DNA of 64,000 bases from Serpentinimonas barnesii (lineage in GTDB: Bacteria; Pseudomonadota; Gammaproteobacteria; Burkholderiales; Burkholderiaceae_C), in the NCBI RefSeq assembly GCF_000696225.1, contig NZ_BAWN01000028.1, positions 32,248 to 96,247 of the forward strand, written 5' to 3'. This document shows positions 28,804 to 37,609 of the stretch, piece after piece. Within the stretch, counting starts at the first letter, position 1, and the number at the start of each line of letters is the position of its first letter. A program made the position numbers and the translations under genes. The notes below the pieces were generated by a model. The model saw nothing but the letters and a program-made list of their open reading frames with translations, had not been told where the DNA came from and searched no databases.

Positions 28804-29727
28804 ATGCCCGCCCGCCCCAGCGCTTTTTCCAAGCTGACCCGCCTGCAAAGCGGGCTGCTGCTGGCCGTGGCCGGGGCGGTGGCTTTCAGTGGCAAGGCCA
28901 TCATCGTCAAGCTGGCCTACCGCTACGGGGTTGATCCGGTCACGCTGCTGATGTACCGCATGCTGTTTGCGCTGCCGCTGTTTCTGGCCATGCTCTGGTG
29001 GGCCACCTACCGCAGCAGCCAGCCCGTGGAGCCGCTGCAGCGGCGCGACTGGCTGGCCATTTTGGGGCTGGGTTTTTGCGGCTACTACCTGGCCAGCTAC
29101 CTCGATTTTCTGGGCTTGCAGTACATCAGCGCCAGCCTGGGGCGTTTGATTTTGTACCTCAACCCCACCCTGGTGCTGCTGCTGGGCTGGCTCTTGTTTG
29201 CCCAGCGCGTGACGCCGCGCCAACTGGGGGCCATGGGCCTGAGCTACGCCGGCGTGTTGCTGGTGTTTGGGCACGAGCTGCGCTTCGACGGCTGGAGCAC
29301 CGCCATCGGGGCGGCGCTGGTGTTTGGCAGTGCGCTCAGCTACGCGGTCTATCTGGTCTATAGCGGCGAGCTGGTGCGGCGCATCGGCGCGCTGCGGCTG
29401 GTGGGCTGGGCCACCACGGTGGCCTGCCTGCTGTGCATCGGGCAGTTTTTGCTGCTGCGCCCGCTCTCGGCCGCCTGGGTCGCACCCGAGGTGATCGCGC
29501 TCTCGGTGCTCAACGCCGTGCTGTGTACCGCCGCGCCGGTGGTGCTGGTGATGCTGGCGATCGAGCGCATCGGCGCGGGCCTCACCGCCCAAGCGGGCAT
29601 GGTCGGCCCCATGGCCACGCTGCTGATGGGCGCGCTGATACTGGGCGAGCCCTTCAACGCCTGGATCGTGGCCGGCACCGCGCTGGTGCTGGCGGGTGTG
29701 CTGTGGGTGAGCCGGGCGCCGCGCTGA
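28804..29727 (+). CDS. EamA/DMT-family transporter
   Basis: 307 residues with ten hydrophobic helices arranged as two five-helix EamA repeats. Characteristic segments are LLLAVAGAVAFSGKAIIVKL, ISASLGRLILYLNPTLVLLL and GPMATLLMGALILGEPFNAW. Such proteins export small metabolites such as amino acids or nucleobases across the inner membrane. The substrate is not predictable. The ATG at 28804 follows the tatD stop by four bases. Confidence 0.88.
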   Translation: MPARPSAFSKLTRLQSGLLLAVAGAVAFSGKAIIVKLAYRYGVDPVTLLMYRMLFALPLFLAMLWWATYRSSQPVEPLQRRDWLAILGLGFCGYYLASYLDFLGLQYISASLGRLILYLNPTLVLLLGWLLFAQRVTPRQLGAMGLSYAGVLLVFGHELRFDGWSTAIGAALVFGSALSYAVYLVYSGELVRRIGALRLVGWATTVACLLCIGQFLLLRPLSAAWVAPEVIALSVLNAVLCTAAPVVLVMLAIERIGAGLTAQAGMVGPMATLLMGALILGEPFNAWIVAGTALVLAGVLWVSRAPR

Positions 29728-29783
29728 GGGGCTGTGGCGCCAGCACCCGACTACACTTTGGGCCTTTTGCAGGAGATGTGGCA

Positions 29784-30578
29784 ATGGACCTAGGAATTGC
29801 GGGCCGCTGGGCCTTGGTGTGCGGGGCCAGCAAGGGGCTGGGCTGGGGTTGTGCGCAGGCGCTGGCGCGCGAAGGGGTGAACCTGGTGATCGCGGCGCGC
29901 GGGGCTGAACGCTTGCAGCAGGTGGCTGCCGAGCTGCAGCGCGTTTGCGGCGTGACGGTGCTGCCCGTGGCCGCCGACGTGACCACGGCCGACGGGCGCG
30001 CGGCGCTGTTTGCCGTGCCCGGCGGGCCGGGGCGGGCCTTTGATATAGTGGTGAACAACGCGGGCGGCCCGCCCACGGGCGATTTTCGCCACTGGGAGCG
30101 CGAGCATTGGCTGCAGGCGCTGGAGGCCAATATGCTGAGCCCGATCGAGCTCATCAAAGCCACGGTCGATGGCATGGCCGAGCGCGGCTTTGGCCGCATC
30201 GTCAACATCACCTCCAGCGCCGTCAAGGCCCCGATCGACATCTTGGGCCTGAGCAACGGCGCCCGCAGCGGCCTGACTGGCTTCGTCGCCGGGCTGGCGC
30301 GCAGCGGGCTGGCGGCGCGCGGCGTGACGCTCAACAACCTGCTGCCGGGCAAGTTTGACACCGAGCGCCTGGCCGCTACCCTGGCCGCCGGGGCGCAAAA
30401 AAGCGGGCAGCCGCTGGAAGCGGTGCGCGCCGCCCAACTGGCGCAAATCCCAGCGCGGCGCTTTGGCAGCCCCGAGGAGTTCGGTGCCGTCTGCGCCTTT
30501 TTGTGCAGCGCCCACGCCGGCTACCTCAACGGGCAGAACATCTTGCTCGACGGCGGGGCCTATCCGGGGGTGTTCTGA
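29784..30578 (+). CDS. SDR-family oxidoreductase
   Basis: 264 residues from the ATG at 29784, preceded by AGGAG. Classical short-chain dehydrogenase: cofactor loop VCGASKGLGWGCAQALA, the NNAG motif in DIVVNNAGGPPTGDF, and the catalytic Ser in NITSSAVKAPI. The Tyr-x-x-x-Lys dyad expected near residue 160 is not found: the region reads LGLSNGARSGLTGFVAGLAR, with Asn and Ser where Tyr and Lys are usual. It shares this feature with a subgroup of SDRs, so it may be a non-canonical reductase. The C-terminal GQNILLDGGAYPGVF is typical of the family. Confidence 0.87.
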   Translation: MDLGIAGRWALVCGASKGLGWGCAQALAREGVNLVIAARGAERLQQVAAELQRVCGVTVLPVAADVTTADGRAALFAVPGGPGRAFDIVVNNAGGPPTGDFRHWEREHWLQALEANMLSPIELIKATVDGMAERGFGRIVNITSSAVKAPIDILGLSNGARSGLTGFVAGLARSGLAARGVTLNNLLPGKFDTERLAATLAAGAQKSGQPLEAVRAAQLAQIPARRFGSPEEFGAVCAFLCSAHAGYLNGQNILLDGGAYPGVF

Positions 30579-30623
30579 GCGCAGCCCTTAAGCCCGTCGG
30601 CGCAGCCTTGGGGTCTTGATCGT

Positions 30624-31556
30624 TCAGCGCCGCGACGACACCACGATGCCGGCCACGATCAGCGCAAAGGCGACGGCGTGGAACGCCTGTGGCGGCTCAC
30701 CGAGCAGGGCGGCCGACATCAGCGCCGCCAGCAGGGGTGTGAGGTTGCTGAAAAACGAGGCCACGGTGGGCCCGGCGCGCTGCACCCCTTCGCCCCAGAA
30801 GCGGTAGGCGATCACGCCCGGCCCCACGGCCACAAACACCAGCACCGCAACCAGGCCCCAGCTCCACGCGATGGTGGGGGTGGCCGCGCCAGTGGCGCCA
30901 GGCCACAACCACCACTCGCCGGCGGTCAAGGCAGCCGACCAAAACAGACCAAAAATGATTTGTGCCAGCAAAAACGCCGACCAATCGGCGCGGATCGGTG
31001 CCGGTTCGTCGCGCCTGGTGAGCAGCCAACTGTAGAGCGCCCAGACGCAGGCAGCCAGCAGCATCCAGGCGTCGCCCGCCACCAGTTGCAACTGCACGAT
31101 GCGCTGCACCTCGCCGTGCGTGAGCACCACCAGCACCCCCAGCAGCGACAGCGCGGCGCCCACCAGCGCCTGGCGCGTGATGGCGGCGGCAAAAAACAGG
31201 CGCCCGATCAGCAGCATCCAGACTGGCATGCTGGCCGCCACCAGCGTGACGTTGATCGGGGTCGAGGTGTGCAGCGCCAAGTATTGCAGCGAGTTGTAGC
31301 CGGCGATTGCCAGCAGGCCGAGCAGGGCAAAGCGGCGCCAGTGCTGCCACAGCCCGCTGTGGCGGCGCAGCACCCAGGCCGCCAGCGGCAGCAAGATGGC
31401 AAAAGCCAGCAGCCAGCGCAGGAAGTTGAAGCTCATGGGCGGAATCCAGTCCGCCGCCAGCCGGCCCACGACGGCGTTGCCGGCCCACAACAGCGGGGCG
31501 ATGGTGAGCAGGGCGGCGGTGCCCAGGGTCAGGGGAGCGAAATGGGGTGCAGACAT
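30624..31556 (-). CDS. EamA/DMT-family transporter, second in the window
   Basis: 310 residues from the ATG at 31556 (MSAPHFAPLTLG). A longer open frame runs upstream but lacks family features. Ten membrane helices form two EamA repeats (TIAPLLWAGNAVVGRLAADW, APPTVASFF-like AGPTVASFFSNLTPLLAALM). It is convergent with the SDR gene, 45 bases apart. It resembles other DMT exporters only in topology and motif, so the substrate is unknown. Confidence 0.87.
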   Translation of the reverse strand: MSAPHFAPLTLGTAALLTIAPLLWAGNAVVGRLAADWIPPMSFNFLRWLLAFAILLPLAAWVLRRHSGLWQHWRRFALLGLLAIAGYNSLQYLALHTSTPINVTLVAASMPVWMLLIGRLFFAAAITRQALVGAALSLLGVLVVLTHGEVQRIVQLQLVAGDAWMLLAACVWALYSWLLTRRDEPAPIRADWSAFLLAQIIFGLFWSAALTAGEWWLWPGATGAATPTIAWSWGLVAVLVFVAVGPGVIAYRFWGEGVQRAGPTVASFFSNLTPLLAALMSAALLGEPPQAFHAVAFALIVAGIVVSSRR

Positions 31557-31716
31557 GGCTGCGACTGTAACGCTTGCGCGCGCGGCGGCGGCGCGCTGGC
31601 CGCCGTGCGCGGATGTGAGGCGGGCGATTTCGTGGCAACATCGCGGGCTTGGAGCCCAAGCGGTGTGTGCCACCACGCCCTCCCTTTCCCTCAACCGCCT
31701 TTGCAGGAGCCTGCCC

Positions 31717-32712
31717 ATGACCCCCCATTCCAGCCGCGCCGTGCGCATCGAGCAAACCGGCGGCCCCGAACAGATGCAGCTCGTCACTGTCGAAGTCGGC
31801 GCGCCCGGCCCGGGCGAGGTGCGCATCCGGCACCACGCCATCGGCCTGAACTTCATCGACGTGTACCAACGCAGCGGCCTGTACCCGCTGCCCTTGCCCC
31901 TGACGCTGGGCATGGAGGGCGCCGGGGTGATCGAGGCCGTGGGCGCGGGCGTGACGCACCTGCAAGTGGGCGATCGCGCCGCCTACGCCAGCCAGCCGCC
32001 GGGCAGCTACTGCGAGCAACGGGTGCTGCCCGCCACCCACGTGTGCCGCCTGCCCGATTCGATTGCCTTCGAAGAAGGCGCAGCGATGATGCTCAAGGGC
32101 CTCACGGCGCAGTACCTGCTGCGCCATTGCAAACCGGTCGAGGGGCTGGAAGCGGGCGATTTCGTGCTGTTTCACGCGGCGGCGGGCGGCGTTGGGCTGA
32201 TCGCCTGCCAGTGGGCGCGTGCGCTCGGCCTGCAACTGATCGCCACCGCGGGCACGGACGAAAAATGCGCGCTGGCGCTGGCCAACGGGGCCGCGCACGC
32301 CATCAACTACCGCCGCGAAAACTTTGCCGCGCGCGTGCGCGAGCTCACCGGCGGGCGCGGCGTGAAGGTGGTTTATGACGCGGTGGGCCAAGACACCTGG
32401 GAAGGCTCACTCGACAGCCTAGCCCCCTTTGGCCTGCTGGTGAGCTTTGGCAACGCCTCGGGCCCGGTGCCGCCCTTTGCTCCGGCGCTGCTGGCGGCCA
32501 AGGGCTCGGTCTATGTCACGCGCCAGACCCTGTTTACGCACCTGAGTAGCCGCGCCCGCACCCAGGCCATGGCCGATGAGCTGTTTGCCGTGGTGGGCAG
32601 CGGGCAAGTCAAAATCCACGTCGAGCAGCGCTACCCACTGGCGCAGGTGCAGCAGGCGCACCGGGCGCTGGAGGCGCGCCAGACCGTGGGCTCGACGGTG
32701 CTGCTGCCCTGA
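31717..32712 (+). CDS. Quinone oxidoreductase (zeta-crystallin type MDR)
   Basis: 331 residues from the ATG at 31717, with GCAGGAG nine bases before. An NADPH:quinone reductase of the medium-chain dehydrogenase superfamily. The N-terminal GroES-like domain reads RIRHHAIGLNFIDVYQRSGL. The Rossmann motif is FHAAAGGVGLIACQWARALG and the later KVVYDAVGQDTWEGSL matches Qor. No zinc-binding Cys cluster is present, as usual for this branch. It is divergent from the EamA gene and is followed by the first of two direct repeats. Confidence 0.92.
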   Translation: MTPHSSRAVRIEQTGGPEQMQLVTVEVGAPGPGEVRIRHHAIGLNFIDVYQRSGLYPLPLPLTLGMEGAGVIEAVGAGVTHLQVGDRAAYASQPPGSYCEQRVLPATHVCRLPDSIAFEEGAAMMLKGLTAQYLLRHCKPVEGLEAGDFVLFHAAAGGVGLIACQWARALGLQLIATAGTDEKCALALANGAAHAINYRRENFAARVRELTGGRGVKVVYDAVGQDTWEGSLDSLAPFGLLVSFGNASGPVPPFAPALLAAKGSVYVTRQTLFTHLSSRARTQAMADELFAVVGSGQVKIHVEQRYPLAQVQQAHRALEARQTVGSTVLLP

Positions 32713-32730
32713 AGCGGCTGTGGGTGGGGC

Positions 32731-32752
32731 GTTGCAGCCCGCCGGTTAAGCC
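32731..32752 (+). repeat. 22-base direct repeat, left copy flanking hicAB
   Basis: Direct repeat whose right copy lies at 33544-33565. The two differ at one base (GCCGG versus GCCGC). It begins with GTTGCAG and contains TTAAGCC. This copy lies 18 bases after the quinone reductase stop and 88 bases before hicA. Confidence 0.7.
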
Positions 32753-32804
32753 AAGCCGTAGGTCTCGCAAACACTTCTTATCGACTGGTTCGCGGTCAAC
32801 TTGC

Positions 32805-32832
32805 TTGCATTTCGTGCGAGTAGTGCTATCAT
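32805..32832 (+). promoter_or_regulatory. Promoter of hicAB
   Basis: TTGCAT (32805-32810) and TATCAT (32827-32832) have a 16-base spacer. The predicted start near 32839 is one base ahead of the hicA GTG, which suggests a leaderless toxin transcript. Confidence 0.45.
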
Positions 32833-32839
32833 CGACGCA

Positions 32840-33094
32840 GTGAATGGTACACAGCGCAAAACCCTTGAGAAGGTGCTCGCCGACCCGGTTAACGGGAATA
32901 TCGAGTGGGCACGTATCGAGTCCATGCTCAAGGCGGTGGGCTGTAGAGTCATCGAAGGAGCAGGCTCGTCCGTCACGTTTGAGTTCGACGGCCGCAAGAT
33001 GACTCTCCATCGGCCGCATCCAAGCAAGGAAGCGCTGCGCTATCGCGTCTTGGCCGTTCGAGAGTTTATCGAGAAGGTAGGGATCAATCCATGA
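32840..33094 (+). CDS. hicA: HicA-type toxin (mRNA interferase)
   Basis: 84 residues from a GTG at 32840 (NGTQRKTLEKVLADPVNGNI), the start matching the HicA family. An upstream in-frame TTG at 32801 overlaps the predicted promoter. The double-stranded RNA-binding-like fold ends with MTLHRPHPSKEALRYRVLAV, and the His residues of HRPHP are typical of this HicA subgroup. HicA cleaves mRNA and is held inactive by HicB. The stop overlaps the hicB start by four bases, the usual order with toxin first. The gene sits between 22-base direct repeats. Confidence 0.85.
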   Translation: MNGTQRKTLEKVLADPVNGNIEWARIESMLKAVGCRVIEGAGSSVTFEFDGRKMTLHRPHPSKEALRYRVLAVREFIEKVGINP

Positions 33095-33459
33095 TCAATT
33101 CCATGACCTACAAAGGCTACACCGCGAGCATGGTCTTCGACGCAGAAGACAAGATCATCGTTGGGCGCGTTTTGGACATCGACGACATCATCTCTTTCCA
33201 TGGTGAGTCTGTAACAGAGTTTGAATCAAATTTTCGCGCAGCCATTGAAGACTACCTTGCCGCCTCAAAGGAGCTGGGTTCTGCTGCGGAAAGGCCGGCC
33301 AGTGGCAAAATTATGCTGCGCATTGCGCCCGAGGTCCATGCTGCAGCCCTCAAGGCTGCGGCGAGAAGCGGTACCAGTCTAAATAAATGGGCCGAGGGAG
33401 CACTGGTTCAGGCAACTCGAAAGCCATGCGTTCGGGCTGCGGCGCGCAGCGAAGCCTAA
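33091..33459 (+). CDS. hicB: HicB-type antitoxin
   Basis: 122 residues, overlapping hicA by ATGA. The N-terminal partial RNase-H-like domain (YKGYTASMVFDAEDKIIVGR, ISFHGESVTEFESNFRAAIE) masks HicA. A C-terminal ribbon-helix-helix (KIMLRIAPEVHAAALKAAAR, SLNKWAEGALVQA) should bind the hicAB promoter for autorepression. The last codon TAA lies within the left core of the attC-like site, a placement seen in integron gene cassettes. The last ~12 residues are Arg/Ala-rich and may come from cassette sequence. Confidence 0.9.
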   Translation: MINSMTYKGYTASMVFDAEDKIIVGRVLDIDDIISFHGESVTEFESNFRAAIEDYLAASKELGSAAERPASGKIMLRIAPEVHAAALKAAARSGTSLNKWAEGALVQATRKPCVRAAARSEA

Positions 33460-33550
33460 GCCCCTCGCTTAGGCCGACCCGCTGCTGCAGGCAGGGCTCC
33501 CGCCGCCCCACAAAGCCGAAGCTTCGGTTTAACTCGGACGAGGGTTGCAG
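33454..33550 (+). other. attC-like imperfect dyad downstream of hicAB
   Basis: The left arm, GCCTAAGCCCCTCGCTTAGG then CCGACCCGC, resembles the left end of common chromosomal-integron attC sites. The right arm, CGGTTTAACTCGGACGAGGG then TTGC, resembles their right end. The arms are imperfectly complementary: CCCTCG pairs with CGAGGG, and TTAGGCCGA with TCGGTTTAA. Central palindrome CCGAAGCTTCGG is at 33517-33528. The left core would be GCCTAAG instead of the RYYYAAC consensus, and the right core GTTGCAG instead of GTTRRRY, so the site would be decayed. No integrase gene is in the window. The identification is from recall of attC patterns, not from a search. Confidence 0.4.
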
Positions 33551-33565
33551 CCCGCCGCTTAAGCC
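33544..33565 (+). repeat. 22-base direct repeat, right copy flanking hicAB
   Basis: Matches 32731-32752 at 21 of 22 bases. It overlaps the right end of the attC-like dyad. GCCCAAC at 33563-33569 fits the RYYYAAC consensus of an integron core site. Confidence 0.7.
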
Positions 33566-33610
33566 CAACGCCAGGCACAAGATTTTGTTGCACATGCGGC
33601 GCTGCCAAGT

Positions 33611-33639
33611 CTTGAAATCTGCACCCTTTGCCGCTAGAT
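33611..33639 (+). promoter_or_regulatory. Candidate heat-shock (sigma-32) promoter of hsp20
   Basis: CTTGAAA (33611-33617) is a perfect sigma-32 -35 box. Fourteen bases later CGCTAGAT (33632-33639) is a weak -10 candidate (consensus CCCCATNT). A hairpin follows at 33647-33667 near the predicted transcript start. Support is the -35 box and the small-heat-shock gene downstream. Confidence 0.4.
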
Positions 33640-33714
33640 TGTGCTTGTGCCGCAAGGGCTTGTGGCACCTTGAATGTCATCCATCGCATTGGCAAGCAAA
33701 GGAGCAAGTGCATC

Positions 33715-34140
33715 ATGAACCACCTCATTCCCCGGGGCAGCCTGTTCGACGACTTTTTTAAGGACATGGCCTCACCCGGCTTTTTCATTAAACCGCTGCA
33801 CGGCGACGCGCTGCCGCAGTCGATCAAGGTCGATCTGAGCGAAACGCCCGAGGCCTACCAGGTGCAGGCCGAAATCCCGGGTGTGGCGCGCGAGGATATC
33901 CATGTCCACATCGACGGCAGCATCGTGAGCCTGCGCGCCGAAATCAAGCAGCAAGACCGCCAGACCGCCGACGACAAGCTGCTGCGCAGCGAGCGCTACT
34001 ACGGCTCGGTGGCGCGCAGCTTCCAGTTGCCACTCGAAATCGACGAGTCCGAGGCCAAGGCCAAGTACGAAAACGGCGTGCTCACGCTGACGCTGCCCAA
34101 GAAGCGTGGCCGCAGCGGCCAGCGGCTGGCGATCGATTAA
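33715..34140 (+). CDS. Small heat shock protein, Hsp20 family
   Basis: 141 residues from the ATG at 33715 (MNHLIPRGSLFDDFFKDMAS), with AAGGAG at 33699-33704. The alpha-crystallin domain spans ~residues 35-130, with EIPGVAREDIHVHIDG, SERYYGSVARSFQLP and the C-terminal AKYENGVLTLTLPK block. These proteins hold unfolding clients under heat stress. A sigma-32-like promoter lies upstream. The upstream 250 bases contain the attC-like element, so this gene may be next to an integration site. Confidence 0.9.
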   Translation: MNHLIPRGSLFDDFFKDMASPGFFIKPLHGDALPQSIKVDLSETPEAYQVQAEIPGVAREDIHVHIDGSIVSLRAEIKQQDRQTADDKLLRSERYYGSVARSFQLPLEIDESEAKAKYENGVLTLTLPKKRGRSGQRLAID

Positions 34141-34168
34141 AGGCGCAGGGCGGCGCGCGTGGCGGCGC

Positions 34169-34678
34169 TCAGCGCGAGCGCCGCACGCGCAAAATCTCGT
34201 CGAGGATGATGCCGATCACGCCGATGCTGATCGCCATGTCGGCGAGGTTGAAGGTGGGGAAGTGGCCGCCGTGGAACACCGGCTGCAGCCAGCGAAAGTG
34301 AAAGTCGAGCATGTCGATCACGTAGCCGTGCAGCAGCCGGTCCACCAAGTTGCCAATCGCCCCGCCCATGATGCAGGCGATGGCAAAGGCAAACAGGCGC
34401 TGGCTGTGGTGCTTGTGCAGCAGCCAGATGATGAAGGCGCTGGCCCCAATCGCCACCGCGCTTAAAAACCAGCGCTGCCAGCCGCCCGCATCGGCCAGCA
34501 AAGAGAAAGCCGCGCCCGGGTTGTGGTGCCGCGTGAGGTTGAAAAACGAGGTCACGCGCAGCGCCTCGCCGTGGTCGAAGGCGGCGATGATCAGCGTTTT
34601 GGTGAACTGGTCGGCCAGCACAATGACGGCTGCCAGCGCAAGCCAGAGCCACAGGCTGGTGGGGGAGGATTTGGCCAT
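34169..34678 (-). CDS. lspA: Lipoprotein signal peptidase
   Basis: 169 residues with four membrane helices. LspA cleaves the signal peptide of diacylglyceryl prolipoproteins in the inner membrane. The catalytic aspartates are in [19 protein letters not shown] and [12 protein letters not shown], and [13 protein letters not shown] is the conserved substrate-binding element. It follows ileS by 28 bases in the usual ribF-ileS-lspA order. It is convergent with the Hsp20 gene. Confidence 0.95.
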   Translation of the reverse strand: MAKSSPTSLWLWLALAAVIVLADQFTKTLIIAAFDHGEALRVTSFFNLTRHHNPGAAFSLLADAGGWQRWFLSAVAIGASAFIIWLLHKHHSQRLFAFAIACIMGGAIGNLVDRLLHGYVIDMLDFHFRWLQPVFHGGHFPTFNLADMAISIGVIGIILDEILRVRRSR

Positions 34679-34706
34679 GAGGGCTTTATCGCTTTAAAAA
34701 AGGGTT

Positions 34707-37601
34707 TCAGGCCACGTGGCGCACTTCGCCACCGCCGTACAGGTTGCTGGTGCAGCGGCCGCAGAGATCGGGGTGATCCGGGTCGTGCCCCACGTCGGCG
34801 CGCCAGTGCCAACAGCGCGCGCACTTGGTGTCGCCCGAGGCGCGCACCTGCACTGCCAGCTCGGGGCCCGGCTGCAGCTCGACGGCCGAGACAATGAACA
34901 CGAATTTGAGTTCATCGCCCAGGCTGCGCAGCAGCGCCAGGTCTTCGGCGTCCAGCGTCAGCACCAGGTTGGCTTGCAGGGAGGAGCCCAAGCTGCCCGT
35001 GGTGCGCACGTCTTCGATGGCCTTGTTGACCACGGTGCGCAGCTCGCGCAGGCGGCCCCATTTGGCCAGCAGCGCCTCGTTCGGGCTGGCCAGCGGCAGA
35101 TAGGTTTCGGTGTAGATCGACTCGGTGTGGCCGACGATTTTCCAGGCCTCTTCGGCGGTGAAGCTCAAAAACGGGGCCAACCAGCGCAGCAGGGCGTGCG
35201 TGATCTGGTGCAGCGCGGTCTGGGCGCTGCGCCGCGCCAGGCTCTTGGGCGCGCAGGTGTAGAGCCGGTCTTTGAGCACGTCGAGGTAGAAGGCGCCCAG
35301 GTCTTCGGAGCAATAGACCTGCAGCTTGGCCACCACCGGGTGGAACTCGTAATCTTGGTAGTGCGCCAGCACCTCGGCCTGCAACTGCGCCGCACGCGCC
35401 AAGGCGTAGCGGTCGATTTCCAGCAGATCGGCCTCGGCCACGCCGTCGGTGGCGGGGTTGAAGTCGCTGATGTTGGCGAGCAAAAAGCGCAGCGTGTTGC
35501 GCATGCGCCGGTAGGCGTCGACCACGCGCGCCAGAATTTTGTCGTCGATCGCCAGGTCGCCCGAGTAATCGGTGGCGGCCACCCACAGGCGGATGATCTC
35601 GGCCCCGAGTTTGGAACTGATCTGCTGCGGCGCGATCACGTTGCCCACGCTCTTGCTCATCTTGCGGCCCGCGCCATCGACGGTGAAGCCGTGCGTGAGC
35701 AGGCCCTTGTAGGGCGCGCGGCCGTACAGGGCGCTGGCGATGAGCAAGGAGGAGTGGAACCAGCCGCGGTGCTGGTCGTGGCCTTCGAGGTAGAGGTCGG
35801 CCTCGGGGCCGTGCGGGTGCCCGGCCCCGGCGTGGCTGCCCTTGAGCACGGTGGTGTGGGTGCTGCCGGAGTCGAACCAGACTTCGAGGATGTCGCTGCT
35901 CTTGCTGTAGTGCGCCGGGTCGGCGGCATCGCCGATGCGCGCCAGGATGTCGGCCACACCGAGCTGGCTCCAGGCCTCGATGCCGCCTTGCTGCACCACA
36001 TCGGCGGCCAGGTCGATGATGTCCAGGGTGCGCGGGTGCGGCTCGCCGCTGTCGGTGTGCAGCAAAAAGGGCAGCGGCACCCCCCACGAGCGCTGGCGGC
36101 TGATGCACCAGTCGGGCCGGTTGGCGATCATGTCGCGCAGGCGGGCGCGGCCGTTTTCGGGGTAGAAGCGGGTTTGTTCGATGGCGTGCAGCGCCAGTTG
36201 GCGCAGCGTTTGGTCGGCGGGGTCTTGCGTGAACACGCCGGTGCCCGCATCCATGCGCACAAACCACTGCGCGGCGGCGCGGTAGATCACCGGGCTTTTG
36301 TGGCGCCAGCAGTGCGGGTAGCTGTGCTCGATGCTCTGGCTGGCAAACAGGCGGCCTTGGTCGCGCAAGGCTTCGATGATGGCGGCACCGGCCTGCCAGA
36401 TCGGCTGGCCGCCAAACAAGGGCAGCTCGGCCGCGTACTGGCCGTTGCCCTGCACCGGGTTCAGGATGGCGTCCAGCGCCAGCCCATGCGCCACGCAGGA
36501 GTTGAAGTCTTCCACGCCGTAGGCTGGGGCGGAGTGGACGATGCCGGTGCCGTCGTCGGCGGTGGCGTAATCGGCCAGATAGACCGGGCTGCGGCGCTGG
36601 TAGCCGGGGTGCGCCGTGGCCAGCGGGTGCTCGAATTCAATCCCTTCGAGCTCGCGCCCGGCGCAGGTGGCCAGCACCTGGCCGCTCAACTGGTAGCGCT
36701 GCAAGCAGCCCTCGACCAGCGCCTCGGCCAGCAGCAGCAGGCCGCGCGGCGTCTGCACCAGCGCGTAGGGCAACTCGGGGTTGAGGTTGAGGGCCTGGTT
36801 GGCGGGCAGGGTCCAGGCGGTGGTGGTCCAGATCACGGCATAGATCGGCTGCGCGTCCAGCCCGGCGGCGCTGCCGTGCGGCAGCCCGTGGTCGCGGAAA
36901 AATGCCTGCAACAGGCGCTGCGGCTGGGCGCACAAAAAGCCCACGTCCAGGCTCTGGCTGCGTTTGTCCTGGTACTCGATCTCGAATTCGGCCAGCGAGG
37001 AGCCGCAGTCGAAGCACCAATAGACCGGTTTTTGGCCGCGATAGACGAAGCCGCGCTCGAGCACGCGCTTGAAGGCGCGGATTTCGTTGGCCTCGGTCTC
37101 GAAATCCATGGTGCGGTAGGGCCGATCCCATTCACCCAGCACCCCGAGGCGCTGGAAGTCGGCCATTTGCTGCGCGATCTGCTCGCTGGCAAAGGCGCGG
37201 CTCTTGGCCTGCATGGCGTCGCGGCTCAGGCCCCTGCCATGCAGTTTTTCGATGGCGTTTTCGATCGGCAGGCCGTGGCAGTCCCAGCCGGGGATGTATT
37301 GGGCGTCGAAGCCGGCCAGTTGGCGCGCCTTGACGATCATGTCTTTGAGCACCTTGTTGACCGCGTGCCCGATGTGGATCTGGCCGTTGGCGTAGGGCGG
37401 GCCGTCGTGCAAGATGAACTTGGGCGCCCCGCGGCGCGCGGCGCGCAGGCGCTGGTACAGCCCTTTATCGTTCCACTCCTGCACCCAGCCCGGTTCGCGC
37501 TGCGGCAGGTTGCCGCGCATGGGGAAGGGGGTGTCGGGCAGGTTCAGCGTGGCGCTGTAGTCGCGCGGGGTTGGCTGGAGTTCGGGCTGGGCGTCTGGCA
37601 T
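34707..37601 (-). CDS. ileS: Isoleucyl-tRNA synthetase
   Basis: 964 residues from [10 protein letters not shown]; a start 11 codons upstream is less likely because it enters the ribF end. Class I synthetase with HIGH at residues 76-79 ([12 protein letters not shown]) and KMSKS at ~646-650 ([11 protein letters not shown]). The inserted editing domain lies between them (~200-400). The C-terminal zinc ribbon reads [12 protein letters not shown] and CGRCTSNL. It charges tRNA-Ile in the cytoplasm. It is located between ribF and lspA. Confidence 0.97.
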   Translation of the reverse strand: MPDAQPELQPTPRDYSATLNLPDTPFPMRGNLPQREPGWVQEWNDKGLYQRLRAARRGAPKFILHDGPPYANGQIHIGHAVNKVLKDMIVKARQLAGFDAQYIPGWDCHGLPIENAIEKLHGRGLSRDAMQAKSRAFASEQIAQQMADFQRLGVLGEWDRPYRTMDFETEANEIRAFKRVLERGFVYRGQKPVYWCFDCGSSLAEFEIEYQDKRSQSLDVGFLCAQPQRLLQAFFRDHGLPHGSAAGLDAQPIYAVIWTTTAWTLPANQALNLNPELPYALVQTPRGLLLLAEALVEGCLQRYQLSGQVLATCAGRELEGIEFEHPLATAHPGYQRRSPVYLADYATADDGTGIVHSAPAYGVEDFNSCVAHGLALDAILNPVQGNGQYAAELPLFGGQPIWQAGAAIIEALRDQGRLFASQSIEHSYPHCWRHKSPVIYRAAAQWFVRMDAGTGVFTQDPADQTLRQLALHAIEQTRFYPENGRARLRDMIANRPDWCISRQRSWGVPLPFLLHTDSGEPHPRTLDIIDLAADVVQQGGIEAWSQLGVADILARIGDAADPAHYSKSSDILEVWFDSGSTHTTVLKGSHAGAGHPHGPEADLYLEGHDQHRGWFHSSLLIASALYGRAPYKGLLTHGFTVDGAGRKMSKSVGNVIAPQQISSKLGAEIIRLWVAATDYSGDLAIDDKILARVVDAYRRMRNTLRFLLANISDFNPATDGVAEADLLEIDRYALARAAQLQAEVLAHYQDYEFHPVVAKLQVYCSEDLGAFYLDVLKDRLYTCAPKSLARRSAQTALHQITHALLRWLAPFLSFTAEEAWKIVGHTESIYTETYLPLASPNEALLAKWGRLRELRTVVNKAIEDVRTTGSLGSSLQANLVLTLDAEDLALLRSLGDELKFVFIVSAVELQPGPELAVQVRASGDTKCARCWHWRADVGHDPDHPDLCGRCTSNLYGGGEVRHVA

Positions 37602-37609
37602 GGGGTAGG

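Noticed and set aside
33625..33702. RNA thermometer sequestering the hsp20 ribosome binding site (CCTTTGC with GCAAAGG)
   Set aside because: The upstream pairing partner lies before the predicted heat-shock transcript start, so it would not be in the mRNA.
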